A stretch of 34,393 nt of DNA, from NCBI RefSeq assembly GCF_001641635.1, contig NZ_LUUB01000043.1:34403-68795 (forward strand), read 5' to 3'. Below are positions 14,905 through 24,344 of this stretch, piece by piece. The position numbers and the translations under genes are program-made. The notes under the pieces were generated by a model, which was not told the DNA's origin, ran no database searches, and was given only the letters and a program-made list of their open reading frames with translations. The DNA is from Bradyrhizobium centrolobii. Its GTDB lineage: Bacteria; Pseudomonadota; Alphaproteobacteria; Rhizobiales; Xanthobacteraceae. The first letter of the stretch is position 1; each line of letters opens with the position of its first letter.

Positions 14905-14915
14905 GTTTCTTCGCC

Positions 14916-14982
14916 TCTCCCCCCGTGCGGGGAGAAGCGCAGCCACAAATTCCGCCGTCGTTCCGGCGAAGGCCGGGACGAC
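14916..14982. repeat. Two short hairpins after the aminotransferase
   Basis: CTCCCC...GGGGAG at about 14920-14938 is followed by GTCGTTCCGGC ... GCCGGGACGAC at 14957-14982 (one G-T pair). Neither has a strong T-run. The second resembles 17697-17717, another CCGGC/GCCGGGAC hairpin. Confidence 0.5.
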
Positions 14983-15063
14983 ATCGGAGTGCTGGGTTCT
15001 TTAAATCCCCCGCGATCGATCTGATATAGGTGCGAGACACGAAGCACTCGCACGAGGATCGAT

Positions 15064-17184
15064 TTGCCCAAGACCACCAGCAAGACCACCAGCAAGACCC
15101 AGACCGCTCCCGTCGCCCCGCGCCGGCCGCATTCCTTCACCCGGCACGGCATCACCGTTGCCGACGACTATGCCTGGCTGAAGGACGCGAAATGGCAGGA
15201 GGTGCTGCGCGATCCTGCGGTGCTCGATGGCGACATCCGCAAATATCTCGAGGAGGAGAACGCCTACACCGAGAGCCTGCTCGGGCATACCACGCCGCTG
15301 CAGAAGACGCTGGTGCGCGAGATGCGCGGGCGGATCAAGGAGGACGATTCCAGCGTGCCTTCGCCCGACGGGCCGTTCGCTTACTTCCGGAGATTCCGCG
15401 AAGGCGGACAACACGAGCTGTTCGGCCGCATGCCGCGCGAGGGCGGCGACAGCGATATCGTGCTCGATGGCGACGCGCTCGCGAAAGACCACAAATATTT
15501 CAAGTTCGGCGGCAGCCGGCACTCGCCCGACCACAGGCTGCAAGCCTGGAGCGCGGACACCAAGGGCTCCGAATATTTTTCGATCCGCGTGCGCGACTGG
15601 GCGACGGGCAAGGACTTTGACGACGTCGTCGAGGCGACCGACGGCGGCATCGTCTGGAGCAAGGATGCAAAGAGCTTCTTCTATGTAAAGCTCGACGACA
15701 ATCACCGCCCGATGCAGGTGTGGCGGCACCGGCTCGGGACGAAGCCGGCCGACGACGTCCTGGTTTATGAGGAGCAGGACGCCGGCTGGTTCACCCATCT
15801 GCATGAGAGCACCAGCGGCCGCTTCTGCGTCATCGCGGGCGGCGATCACGAGACCTCCGAGCAGCGGCTGATCGATCTCGATAATCCCGAGGCGCCGCCG
15901 CGCCTCGTCGCGGCGCGGCAAGAGGGCGTGCAATATTCGCTCGCCGACCGCGGCGATCAGCTCTTCATCCTCACCAATGCGGATGATGCGATCGACTTCA
16001 AGATCGTCACAGCGCCGCTCGCATCTCCCGAGCGGGCAAACTGGCGCGATTTGATCCCGCATCGCGCGGGCATCTACATCATCGACTTCGATCTCTATGC
16101 CGGCCATCTGGTGCGGCTGGAGCGCGCCAATGCGCTGCCGGGGATCATCATCCGCGACCTCACCAATAGCGAAGAGCACGCGATCGCGTTCGACGAGGCG
16201 GCCTATTCGCTCGATACGATGGGCTCCTACGAATTCGAGACGACGAATCTGCGCTTTTCCTATTCGTCGATGACGACGCCGTCCGAGGTCTATGACTACG
16301 ACATGGCGAAGCGCACGCGCGTCTTGCGCAAACGCCAGGAGATTCCGTCCGGGCACAACGCAGCCGACTACGTCACCACGCGCATCATGGCGAAGTCCCA
16401 TGATGGCGCGGAGGTGCCGGTCTCGATCCTCTATAAGCGCGGCTTGAGGCTCGACGGCACGGCGCCGCTGCTGCTCTACGGCTACGGCTCCTATGGCATG
16501 GCGATGCCGGCATCCTTCAACGCCAACCGCCTGTCGCTGGTTGATCGTGGCTTCGTCTATGCCATCGCCCATATCCGCGGCGGCGCCGACAAGGGCTGGG
16601 GCTGGTATCTCGACGGCAAGCGCGAGAAGAAGACCAACAGCTTCGACGATTTCGCCGCAAGCGCACGCGCGCTGATCGACGCGAAATACACCAGCGCAAA
16701 GCGCATCGTCGGCCATGGCGGCTCGGCCGGCGGCATGCTGATGGGCGCGGTCGCCAACCGCGCCGGCGAATTGTTCGCCGGTATCGTCGCCGAAGTGCCG
16801 TTCGTCGACGTGCTCAACACCATGCTCGACGACACGTTACCGCTGACGCCGCCGGAATGGCCGGAATGGGGCAACCCGATCGAGAGCGAGAAGGATTTCA
16901 GGACTATCCTGTCCTACTCGCCCTACGACAATGTCGAAGCGAAAGACTATCCAGCGATCCTCGCGATGGGAGGGCTTACCGATCCCCGCGTCACTTACTG
17001 GGAGCCCGCCAAATGGATCGCACGCCTGCGCGCCACCATGAGCGGCGGCGGCCCGGTCCTGCTCCGCACCAACATGGGCGCCGGCCACGGCGGCGCCTCC
17101 GGCCGCTTCGACCGGCTCGATGAAGTCGCGATCGTCTATGCATTTGCGCTGTGGGCGGTGGGGACGGCGGAGGCAGGGGTGTAG
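15064..17184 (+). CDS. ptrB: Oligopeptidase B (prolyl oligopeptidase family S9A)
   Basis: The start is TTG 15064; GAGGAT (15054-15059) is 4 bases upstream and no ATG lies nearer the conserved N-terminus (HGITVADDYAWLKD). The product is 706 residues, normal for oligopeptidase B. Residues about 20-410 form the beta-propeller gate domain and 1-20 plus 420-706 the alpha/beta-hydrolase domain. The catalytic triad is visible: Ser554 in GHGGSAGGML, Asp640 in GLTDPRVTYWEP and His675 in GAGHGGASGR. YGSYG, with HIRGGADKGWGWYLDGK, is typical of the family. The enzyme cleaves short peptides after Arg or Lys; it has no signal peptide and is probably cytoplasmic. The TTSKTTSKT repeat at the very N-terminus is an unstructured tag-like tail. 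Confidence 0.92.
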   Translation: MPKTTSKTTSKTQTAPVAPRRPHSFTRHGITVADDYAWLKDAKWQEVLRDPAVLDGDIRKYLEEENAYTESLLGHTTPLQKTLVREMRGRIKEDDSSVPSPDGPFAYFRRFREGGQHELFGRMPREGGDSDIVLDGDALAKDHKYFKFGGSRHSPDHRLQAWSADTKGSEYFSIRVRDWATGKDFDDVVEATDGGIVWSKDAKSFFYVKLDDNHRPMQVWRHRLGTKPADDVLVYEEQDAGWFTHLHESTSGRFCVIAGGDHETSEQRLIDLDNPEAPPRLVAARQEGVQYSLADRGDQLFILTNADDAIDFKIVTAPLASPERANWRDLIPHRAGIYIIDFDLYAGHLVRLERANALPGIIIRDLTNSEEHAIAFDEAAYSLDTMGSYEFETTNLRFSYSSMTTPSEVYDYDMAKRTRVLRKRQEIPSGHNAADYVTTRIMAKSHDGAEVPVSILYKRGLRLDGTAPLLLYGYGSYGMAMPASFNANRLSLVDRGFVYAIAHIRGGADKGWGWYLDGKREKKTNSFDDFAASARALIDAKYTSAKRIVGHGGSAGGMLMGAVANRAGELFAGIVAEVPFVDVLNTMLDDTLPLTPPEWPEWGNPIESEKDFRTILSYSPYDNVEAKDYPAILAMGGLTDPRVTYWEPAKWIARLRATMSGGGPVLLRTNMGAGHGGASGRFDRLDEVAIVYAFALWAVGTAEAGV

Positions 17185-17188
17185 CATT

Positions 17189-17272
17189 GTAGCCCAGATG
17201 AAGCGCAGCGAAATCCGGGATTAGGCATCCGGCAAGACTGTCCCGGATTGCGCTGCGCTCCATCCGGGCTAC
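17189..17272. repeat. Palindromic repeat, GTAGCCCGGATG type
   Basis: GTAGCCCAGATGAAGCGCAGCG (left) and CGCTGCGCTCCATCCGGGCTAC (right) are near-perfect inverted arms with an inner AATCCGGGA / TCCCGGATT pair. It lies between the oligopeptidase stop and the next gene. Confidence 0.8.
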
Positions 17273-17292
17273 GCACCGCCGGGAGGACGGTG

Positions 17293-17658
17293 ATGATGGG
17301 CTGTGAAGATTTTGTAAATTTGTTGGTAGCAGCCTCTGGCGGCGTACATGCTGCATACCAAGAAGTTCTTGAGGAATGGCAGCCGGGAGAGCCGCCTGTC
17401 ACGACGCTATTTGCCGCCCTTGGTGATCGGATCGCTGAAGACTTTGGCCGCGCTGGCGTTGATGCCAACCGCCGCGTATTTTCGTTGATTGAGCAGGCGA
17501 TGGAGAGTAGCGACCAAGGACTGGTAACGGCCGTCGCTACAGGCCTCATCGAAGCTTTGGCGACTCGGGCCGTCCGAAGTGAAAGCGTATGGAAGGAAGT
17601 GGCTTCACTTCTAGGTCCACGATCGCTGCATCACACGGAGGCCTGGTTAGCCGCATAA
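17293..17658 (+). CDS. Small DUF7674-like protein, 121 aa, lower G+C
   Basis: ATG 17293 follows GGGAGG (17280-17285) at 7 bases. The product is soluble and helical: EDFVNLLVAASGGVHAAYQEVLEEWQ, then RRVFSLIEQAMESSDQGLVTAVATGLIEALATRA. The order of an FV-L start, an acidic middle helix and a LIEQAMESSDQGLVTAVATGLIEAL repeat-like helix resembles the DUF7674 family; I judge this by eye. Related small proteins are found as stand-alone or immunity-like genes, but no toxin gene is adjacent, so that role is not claimed. Codon use (TTTGTAAATTTGTTGGTA near the start) is clearly more A+T-rich than its neighbours, suggesting recent acquisition. The two flanking sides are repeats. Confidence 0.65.
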   Translation: MMGCEDFVNLLVAASGGVHAAYQEVLEEWQPGEPPVTTLFAALGDRIAEDFGRAGVDANRRVFSLIEQAMESSDQGLVTAVATGLIEALATRAVRSESVWKEVASLLGPRSLHHTEAWLAA

Positions 17659-17696
17659 TGCAGCTACCGGTCTTTGCCAAGCTACCCGGGTTGTGA

Positions 17697-17717
17697 GTCC
17701 CGGCCCTCGCCGGGACG
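17697..17717. repeat. Short GTCCCGGC...GCCGGGAC hairpin
   Basis: A perfect 8-bp stem with a short loop, related to the hairpin at 14957-14982. It may be a degenerate end of a longer intergenic repeat. Confidence 0.45.
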
Positions 17718-17853
17718 ACAGTGAGTATGGACAGCGGCTACCCAGATGCGCTTCCACGCTGAGCGCTTAGACGGAGTGGCAGCTTGCCTCGCTGATTTGA
17801 TTTGGAGCCGGACCGGCTTGCTTAGCGACGTGAGATGACCGTCCGGACGCCGA

Positions 17854-18573
17854 CTATCGCCCGTTCTTCTTCCGCCATTCCGCGAAATCGGTCATCGTCT
17901 GCGGATCGGTGGCCGGATAGAGGCCGAAGATGCCGCGGCCCTTGCCGACTTCCTCGGTGACGAAATCCTCGAAGGCCGTCATCTCGAAGGTCTCGTTGGC
18001 GATCTCATCCGCAAGATGTGCGGGGATGACGATGACGCCGTCGCTGTCGCCCAGGATGACATCGCCGGGAAACACCGGCGCATCGCCGCAGCCGATCGGG
18101 ACATTGATCTCGATCGCCTGGTGCAGCGTCAGGTTGGTCGGCGCGCTCGGCCGGTGGTGGAAGGCGGGAAAGCCGAGCTTTGCGATCTCCGCGGAATCGC
18201 GGAAACCGCCATCGGTGACAACGCCGGCGACGCCGCGCTTCATCAATCGCGTCACCAGGATCGCGCCGGCTGATGCCGCACGCGCGTCCTTGCGGCTGTC
18301 CATCACCAGCACCGCGCCGGGCGGGCAGTCCTCGACCGCCTTGCGCTGCGGATGCGCGCGGTCGCGGAACACGTCGATGGTATTGAGGTCCTCGCGCGAC
18401 GGCATGTAGCGCAGCGTAAAGGCCTCGCCGACCATGGTCGGCTGTTCCGGGCTGAGCGGATGCACATCCTGGATCATCTGGATGCGCAGGCCGCGCTTGA
18501 ACAGCGCGGTGGCGACCGTGGCGGTCGAGACGGTCTTGAGCTTGTTGCGGGTGGCGTCGCTGAGTTTTGACAT
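17854..18573 (-). CDS. RraA-like aldolase (HMG/oxaloacetate-type), last gene of catabolic operon
   Basis: The ATG at 18571-18573 gives 239 residues. The fold markers are ATALFKRGL near the N-terminus, PGAVLVMDSRKDARAASAGAILVTRLMKRGVAGVVTDGGFRDS (the GGxRD active-site block with its conserved Arg-Asp) and the CGDAPVFPGDVILGDSDGVIVIP C-terminal block of the RraA/dimethylmenaquinone-methyltransferase-like family. Members of this family that sit with metabolic genes are divalent-metal aldolases cleaving 4-hydroxy-2-keto acids to pyruvate or related products; those acting on RNase E are a separate subgroup. Next to an IlvD/Edd dehydratase, an aldolase role on a 2-keto-3-deoxy acid is the best inference. 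It is separated from the dehydratase by a 128-bp inverted repeat, so its transcription may be partly uncoupled. Confidence 0.82.
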   Translation of the reverse strand: MSKLSDATRNKLKTVSTATVATALFKRGLRIQMIQDVHPLSPEQPTMVGEAFTLRYMPSREDLNTIDVFRDRAHPQRKAVEDCPPGAVLVMDSRKDARAASAGAILVTRLMKRGVAGVVTDGGFRDSAEIAKLGFPAFHHRPSAPTNLTLHQAIEINVPIGCGDAPVFPGDVILGDSDGVIVIPAHLADEIANETFEMTAFEDFVTEEVGKGRGIFGLYPATDPQTMTDFAEWRKKNGR

Positions 18574-18595
18574 TGCTAGGTCTCTCTCATTGGTC

Positions 18596-18723
18596 GTCAT
18601 TCCGGGGCGATCCGACGGGACCGCGAAGCGCGGCCCGGAGCATCGAGCCCGGAATCCATCGAGCAGCACGCACTGCGGCGCGATGGATTCCGGGCTCATC
18701 GCTTCGCGATGCCCCGGAATGAC
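18596..18723. repeat. 128-bp nested inverted repeat inside the operon
   Basis: The ends GTCATTCCGGGGC and GCCCCGGAATGAC are perfect 13-bp inverted arms. Inside them GAGCCCGGAATCCATCG (18645-18661) and CGATGGATTCCGGGCTC (18681-18697) are perfect 17-bp arms around a 19-base loop. It lies entirely between the dehydratase stop (18731) and the aldolase start (18573), so the operon's mRNA would carry a very stable hairpin. Confidence 0.9.
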
Positions 18724-18730
18724 GGGGTCA

Positions 18731-20463
<1,733 letters not shown>

Positions 20464-20467
<4 letters not shown>

Positions 20468-21327
20468 GATTGGGTGCCCCATTTTTGGACGGTATTCCGC
20501 TCGATCGCGCGGAAGATCAGGTTCTCGACAAAGAGCCCGATGATTATCACAGTCAGCAGTCCTGCGAAGACGGCGGGAATGTCGAGCAGGTTGCGGTTCT
20601 CGAAGATGAACCAGCCGAGCCCGCCCTGCCCTGACGACACGCCGAACACGAGCTCGGCGGCGATCAGGGTGCGCCAGGCGAACGCCCAGCCGATCTTGAG
20701 GCCGGTGAGGATCGAGCCGAAGGCGGCCGGGATCAGGATCTTTGCGACATAGGGCAGGCCGCGCAGGCCATAATTGCGGCCGACCATGCGCAGCGTGTTC
20801 GACACGCTCTTGAAGCCGGAATGGGTATTGAGTGCGACCGGCCACAGCACCGAATGGATCAGCACGAAGACGAGGCTGCCATTGCCGAGCCCGAACCAGA
20901 TCAGGGCCAGCGGCAACAGCGCAATCGCCGGCAGCGGATTGAACATCGCCGTCACCGTCTCCAGGAAATCGGTGCCGATACGGGTCGAGATCGCAAGCAC
21001 GGTGAAGATGGCGGCAAGCGCGATGCCGGCCGAATAGCCCATGAACAGTACCTTCAGCGAGGTCCAGGCCCGCATCGGAATGGTGCCGTCCTTGATCCGC
21101 TCGAACAGCGTGATGAAGGTGTCGTGCAGCGTCGGAAACAGCAGGGGATTGTCGAGATAGACGCCGTAAGCTTCCCAGATGGCGGCCAGGAAAAGGATGA
21201 TGACGGTCTTGCGGACGAAGCCGTCGTTCCACAGCAGCTCAAGCACGCTGAGCTTGCGCTCGACTTCGCCGGCTCCAGTGGACGTGGCGGCCGGCGCGGC
21301 TCGCAGCAGGATTCTCGCTTCGCCCAT
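20464..21327 (-). CDS. ABC transporter permease, SsuC/TauC type
   Basis: I choose ATG 21325-21327 (MGEARILLRAA), preceded by GAGAGAGG; a TTG five codons earlier (21342) would overlap the ATPase stop. The product (287 residues) has about six membrane helices: TVIILFLAAIWEAYGVYL, SLKVLFMGYSAGIALAAIFTV, LPAIALLPLALIWFGLG, LVFVLIHSVLWPVAL, a loop, then IPAVFAGLLTVIIIGLFVENLIF. The cytoplasmic coupling loop (EAA-like: RNYGLRGLPYVAKILIPAAFGSILTGLKIGWAFAWRTLIAAE) is intact. It is the channel for the substrate bound by the periplasmic protein at 22100-23114. The gene ends in an ATGA overlap with the dehydratase, so transport and first catabolic step are translated as a unit. Confidence 0.9.
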
Positions 21328-21338
21328 GGCGGCCTCTC

Positions 21339-22100
21339 TCAATGCGCCGTTTCGGCTTGCGCAAACAGGAGATCGTGGATCTCCTTCTCCAGCCGGCCGG
21401 CGCTGCCGTCGTCATTCGAGACCCGGTCGACATCGACGACCTCGGCCTTGACGCGGCCGGGATGCCGCGACAGCAGCAGGATGCGATTGCCGATCCGGAT
21501 CGCTTCCGCGATCGAATGGGTCACGAACAGCACGGTGAATTTGGTCTCGCTCCAGAGCTGGAGCAGCTCGTCCTGGCAGGTCCGCCGTGTCAGCGCATCG
21601 AGCGCCGCGAACGGCTCGTCCATCAAGAGAATGTCCGGCTCCATCGCCATGCCGCGCGCGATCGCGACGCGCTGCTTCATGCCGCCGGACAGCGTGTGCG
21701 GATAGGCATCGACCACGCGGGTCAACCCGACCTTCTCGATATAGGCCCGCGCGCGTGCCTCGGCCTCCTTGCGCGGCAACCGACGCGCGGTCAGGAGCGG
21801 AAGCATCACGTTCGCAAGCACGCTCTTCCAAGGCAGGAGCTGGTCGAACTCCTGGAAGATCATCATGCGGTCGGCGCCGGGGCCGTGGATCTCGCGATCG
21901 TTGATCGCCATGCGGCCTTCGCTCGGAATCATGTAGCCGCCGACGGCCTTGAGCAAGGTCGACTTGCCGCAGCCGGAGGGACCGAGCAGCACGAAGCGGT
22001 CGGACTTGTCGACGGTGAAGGAGACCTTTTCGGTTGCGGTGACGACGGCGCTCGTGGTCTTGTAGCGTAGCGTCACGCCGCTGACATCGAGCAGCGCCAT
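21339..22100 (-). CDS. ABC transporter ATP-binding protein, SsuB/TauB type
   Basis: The 253-residue cytoplasmic ATPase has all family motifs in order: Walker A GPSGCGKST, Q-loop FQEFDQLLPWKS, signature LSGGMKQR, Walker B ILLMDEPFAALD, and the switch His in VLFVTHSI. The start codon overlaps the stop of the substrate-binding-protein gene (TGATG at 22098-22102), indicating coupled translation. SsuB/TauB relatives energise import of taurine, sulfonates, nitrate-type or other small anions; the operon context suggests an organic acid here. Confidence 0.93.
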   Translation of the reverse strand: MALLDVSGVTLRYKTTSAVVTATEKVSFTVDKSDRFVLLGPSGCGKSTLLKAVGGYMIPSEGRMAINDREIHGPGADRMMIFQEFDQLLPWKSVLANVMLPLLTARRLPRKEAEARARAYIEKVGLTRVVDAYPHTLSGGMKQRVAIARGMAMEPDILLMDEPFAALDALTRRTCQDELLQLWSETKFTVLFVTHSIAEAIRIGNRILLLSRHPGRVKAEVVDVDRVSNDDGSAGRLEKEIHDLLFAQAETAH

Positions 22101-23114
22101 CAGTTGCCCTTCAGGTCATGCGCGACCGGCAGGTAATAGTCCGTCCACGCCTTGGGCTGCGTCTTCAGCGTCCCGGTCCGATACAGATGCGCGGCGAATT
22201 TCATCGTGCCCTGCGGCTCGAGATTCCACTCCATCATGCCGGGCTCCTTCAGGAGGTCGAGCAGCTCCTCCACCGAGGTCTTGTCGCCGGTGATCTCCTT
22301 GTAGATCTCGACAGCCTGCCTGGTGTCGCTCCGGATCAGGTCCTGCGCTTCCTTCGTCGCATCGCGCACCGCCTGGATGATCTTGGGATTGGCGTCGGCG
22401 AATTTGGTCGTGGTGAAGAATTGCGCCTGGCTGAGCGGCCCGCCCATCACGTCAGGCGAGGACAGCACGACATGCGCGCCTGGCACGTTCTTCAGCTCCA
22501 GGAAGGTGAACGGCGGAATCGAGAAGTGGTTGTGCACCTCGTGCTTGGGATTGGACAGCGCCGCATAGGCGTCGGGGTGACCGAGCTGCACCGTGTTGGC
22601 ATCGAGCTTCGACCACTGGTCGGCGCCGAACGCTTCGGCGGCCGCGATCTGCAATACAATGGCCTGGGTCGAGACCTTGACCGTCGGTACCGTGATCTTG
22701 TCGGCGGGCCCGAAATCCTTGATCGACTTGATGTTGGGATCCCTGCTGATCAGCGTCATCGGCTGCGCCGAGGTCGCGACGATGCCCTTGACCCCGCCGC
22801 GGGTACGATCCCACAGCAGCAAGAGATTGCCGGTGCCGGTGTTGAGGATATCGACGCCGCCCGCGAGCAGCGCGTCGGTCTGCGCCGCCGCCGGAGAAGG
22901 TGATCCATTTGGTGGTGACACCGGACACGCCCAGCGCAGCGGCGTGCTTCTCGATCAGCTTCTGCTTCTCCATGATGTGGCTCGGCATGTAGAAGATGCC
23001 GGGCTGCCGCGATAGCGAGATTTCGGATTTCTGCTGCGCCTGGGCCGACGCGGACACGAAAAGGCCGACGAGCACCGCTGCCGCGGCAAGGCTGTGACGA
23101 AGATATCTGATCAT
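22100..23114 (-). pseudogene. TauA/NMT1-type substrate-binding protein, frameshifted
   Basis: Start ATG 23112-23114 opens a signal peptide (RHSLAAAAVLVGLFVSASAQAQ), then the mature start EISLSRQPGIFYMPSHIMEKQKLIEKHAAALG and KWITFSGGG. In the GC run at about 22881-22894 the frame breaks. Downstream homology continues in another frame as AQTDALLAGGVDILNTGTGN to the end (DYYLPVAHDLKGN, stop at 22100). The span is 1015 bases, one more than a multiple of three, as expected for loss of two bases (or gain of one) in a GGC/GCG repeat. Restored length would be about 338 residues, normal for the family. As written, the gene gives a truncated protein and the importer lacks its receptor. It may instead be a sequencing error at a GC-rich slippery run. 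Confidence 0.85.
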
Positions 23115-23152
23115 TGTTGTGCGTTTCCTTCCCGGGAGGGCGGCGGCGTGCG

Positions 23153-23188
23153 TTGACCGCCCTGATGCACTAATATATTAGTGCATCA
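23153..23188. promoter_or_regulatory. Perfect 26-bp palindromic operator in the divergent promoter region
   Basis: Positions 23163-23188 form a perfect palindrome whose left half is TGATGCACTAATA. It lies 24 bases before the GntR regulator start (23212) and 49 bases before the substrate-binding-protein start. A plus-strand TTGACC (23153-23158) is spaced 17 bases from TATTAG (23176-23181), so the palindrome would overlap the -10 region. This fits repression of the operon and autorepression by the GntR protein, relieved by a pathway intermediate. The link between protein and site is inferred from position only. Confidence 0.75.
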
Positions 23189-23211
23189 AAGGCAAGCCGG
23201 CGGGAGCCACC

Positions 23212-23928
23212 ATGGAACTACCCCACACCGCGCCTCGCTCGGTGCTGCGCCCCGGCGCCCGGCTCGACCGCGCCCGTCAGGCCGCGCCGCAGGTGTTCGA
23301 GCGGCTGCGCAATGCGATCATCGCCCTGGAGCTGCCGCCGGGCTCGCCCCTGTCGCGCGCGGAGCTCGCCGGCCAATTCGGCGTCAGCTCGACGCCGGTT
23401 CGCGATGCCCTGATGCGGCTCGAGGAAGAAGGCCTGGTGGACGTGTTTCCGCAGCACGCCACCGTCGTCAGCCGTGTTGATGTCGGTCGCGCCCAGCAGG
23501 CGCATTTCCTGCGCCAGGCGCTCGAGCTCGAGATCGTGCGGCTGCTCGCGGAGCATCACGACAAGGCCCTGATCAGTCGGCTCGACCACATGATTGCGCA
23601 GCAGCAGCAATCCGCGAAGGCCGGCGACTTCGAAGGCTTCATGGCCGGCGATAACGAGTTCCATGCGCAGCTCTACGCTGCCGCGGGCAAGCAGGATCTC
23701 TGGGGGCTGGTGCGCAGCCGCAGCGGACATATCGAGCGGCTGCGCCGGCTGCATTTGCCCTCACCCGGCAAGGCCCAGAACATCCTGCGGCACCATAAGC
23801 TGATCACGCGGGCAATCGAAGCCGGCGATGCCAAGGCCGCGCAGCAGCATTTGCGCACGCACCTGTCGGGGACGCTCAGCGAGCTCGACAAGATCCGCGC
23901 CCGTTATCCGGAATATCTGAGCGACTAA
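23212..23928 (+). CDS. GntR-family regulator, FadR/FCD subfamily
   Basis: The 238-residue product starts at ATG 23212 with GGGAG just upstream. Residues about 24-90 are the winged helix: QVFERLRNAIIALELPPGSPLSRAELAGQFGVSSTPVRDALMRLEEEGLVDVFPQHATVVS, a textbook GntR motif. Residues about 98-230 are the all-helical FCD effector domain with its metal-site pattern: DNEFH, then HHKLITRAIEAGD, then HLRTHLSGTL. FCD ligands are typically sugar acids or other small carboxylates, which fits the divergent dehydratase/aldolase/transporter operon. It probably binds the 26-bp palindrome at 23163-23188. Confidence 0.92.
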   Translation: MELPHTAPRSVLRPGARLDRARQAAPQVFERLRNAIIALELPPGSPLSRAELAGQFGVSSTPVRDALMRLEEEGLVDVFPQHATVVSRVDVGRAQQAHFLRQALELEIVRLLAEHHDKALISRLDHMIAQQQQSAKAGDFEGFMAGDNEFHAQLYAAAGKQDLWGLVRSRSGHIERLRRLHLPSPGKAQNILRHHKLITRAIEAGDAKAAQQHLRTHLSGTLSELDKIRARYPEYLSD

Positions 23929-23963
23929 GGCCCCGCCCGGGCCCACGGCTTTGCATGCCGCGC

Positions 23964-23983
23964 TGTGCACGCGAGCGTGCACA
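23964..23983. terminator. Inverted repeat downstream of the GntR gene
   Basis: TGTGCACGC and GCGTGCACA are perfect 9-bp arms around GA. There is no following T-run, so it may be a transcript-end hairpin or a protein-binding site for the signalling genes downstream rather than a classical terminator. Confidence 0.4.
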
Positions 23984-24143
23984 TACCCGACGAAAAGTCC
24001 GGTCCCCGAGCCGTACGACAGAAGGAATCGTTTCGCTCGCGAAGCGCTTGCGGGCCGGGCAGAATCCGCGCAACAATTTCATATTTGATGCGTCGACTCC
24101 ACTCATCGAATTGGACCTCCCATCGAGCTCGGAGGACTGGAAT

Positions 24144-24344
24144 TTGGCTAACATCCTGATCGTGGATGACGATCCGGCCGTGCAGATCACGATCCCGCTG
24201 ATCCTGGAAAGGGCCGGTCATCGCGTGACGGTCGCAGGCGATGGCCACAAGCCGTTCCGGCCCGAGGCGCTGCTCGCAGCGGTCGATGGCTGCCTGGCGG
24301 CGGCCCGGCCGGAGGCTTCCGATGTCAGCACCGGTCGCCGATGA
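24144..24344 (+). CDS. Mini receiver: response-regulator domain with large internal deletion
   Basis: TTG 24144 is preceded by GGAGGA (24131-24136). The 66 residues begin ANILIVDDDPAVQITIPLILERAGHRVTVAGDG, the first strand, acidic pocket and second strand of a CheY-type receiver. They then jump straight to HKPFRPEALLAAVDGCLAAARP, the KPF turn and last helix. About 60-70 residues normally lying between are absent, including the phospho-acceptor Asp and the Thr/Ser switch. The frame is kept, with no stop at the join. It cannot be phosphorylated in the usual way. The 3' end overlaps the hybrid-kinase start by 23 bases, so translation is probably coupled. It is either a decaying gene or a short regulatory peptide. 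Confidence 0.7.
   Translation: MANILIVDDDPAVQITIPLILERAGHRVTVAGDGHKPFRPEALLAAVDGCLAAARPEASDVSTGRR

Noticed and set aside
18596..18723. Insertion sequence remnant between operon genes
   Set aside because: It has inverted arms but no transposase fragment and no evident target-site duplication; it fits a non-coding palindromic repeat better.
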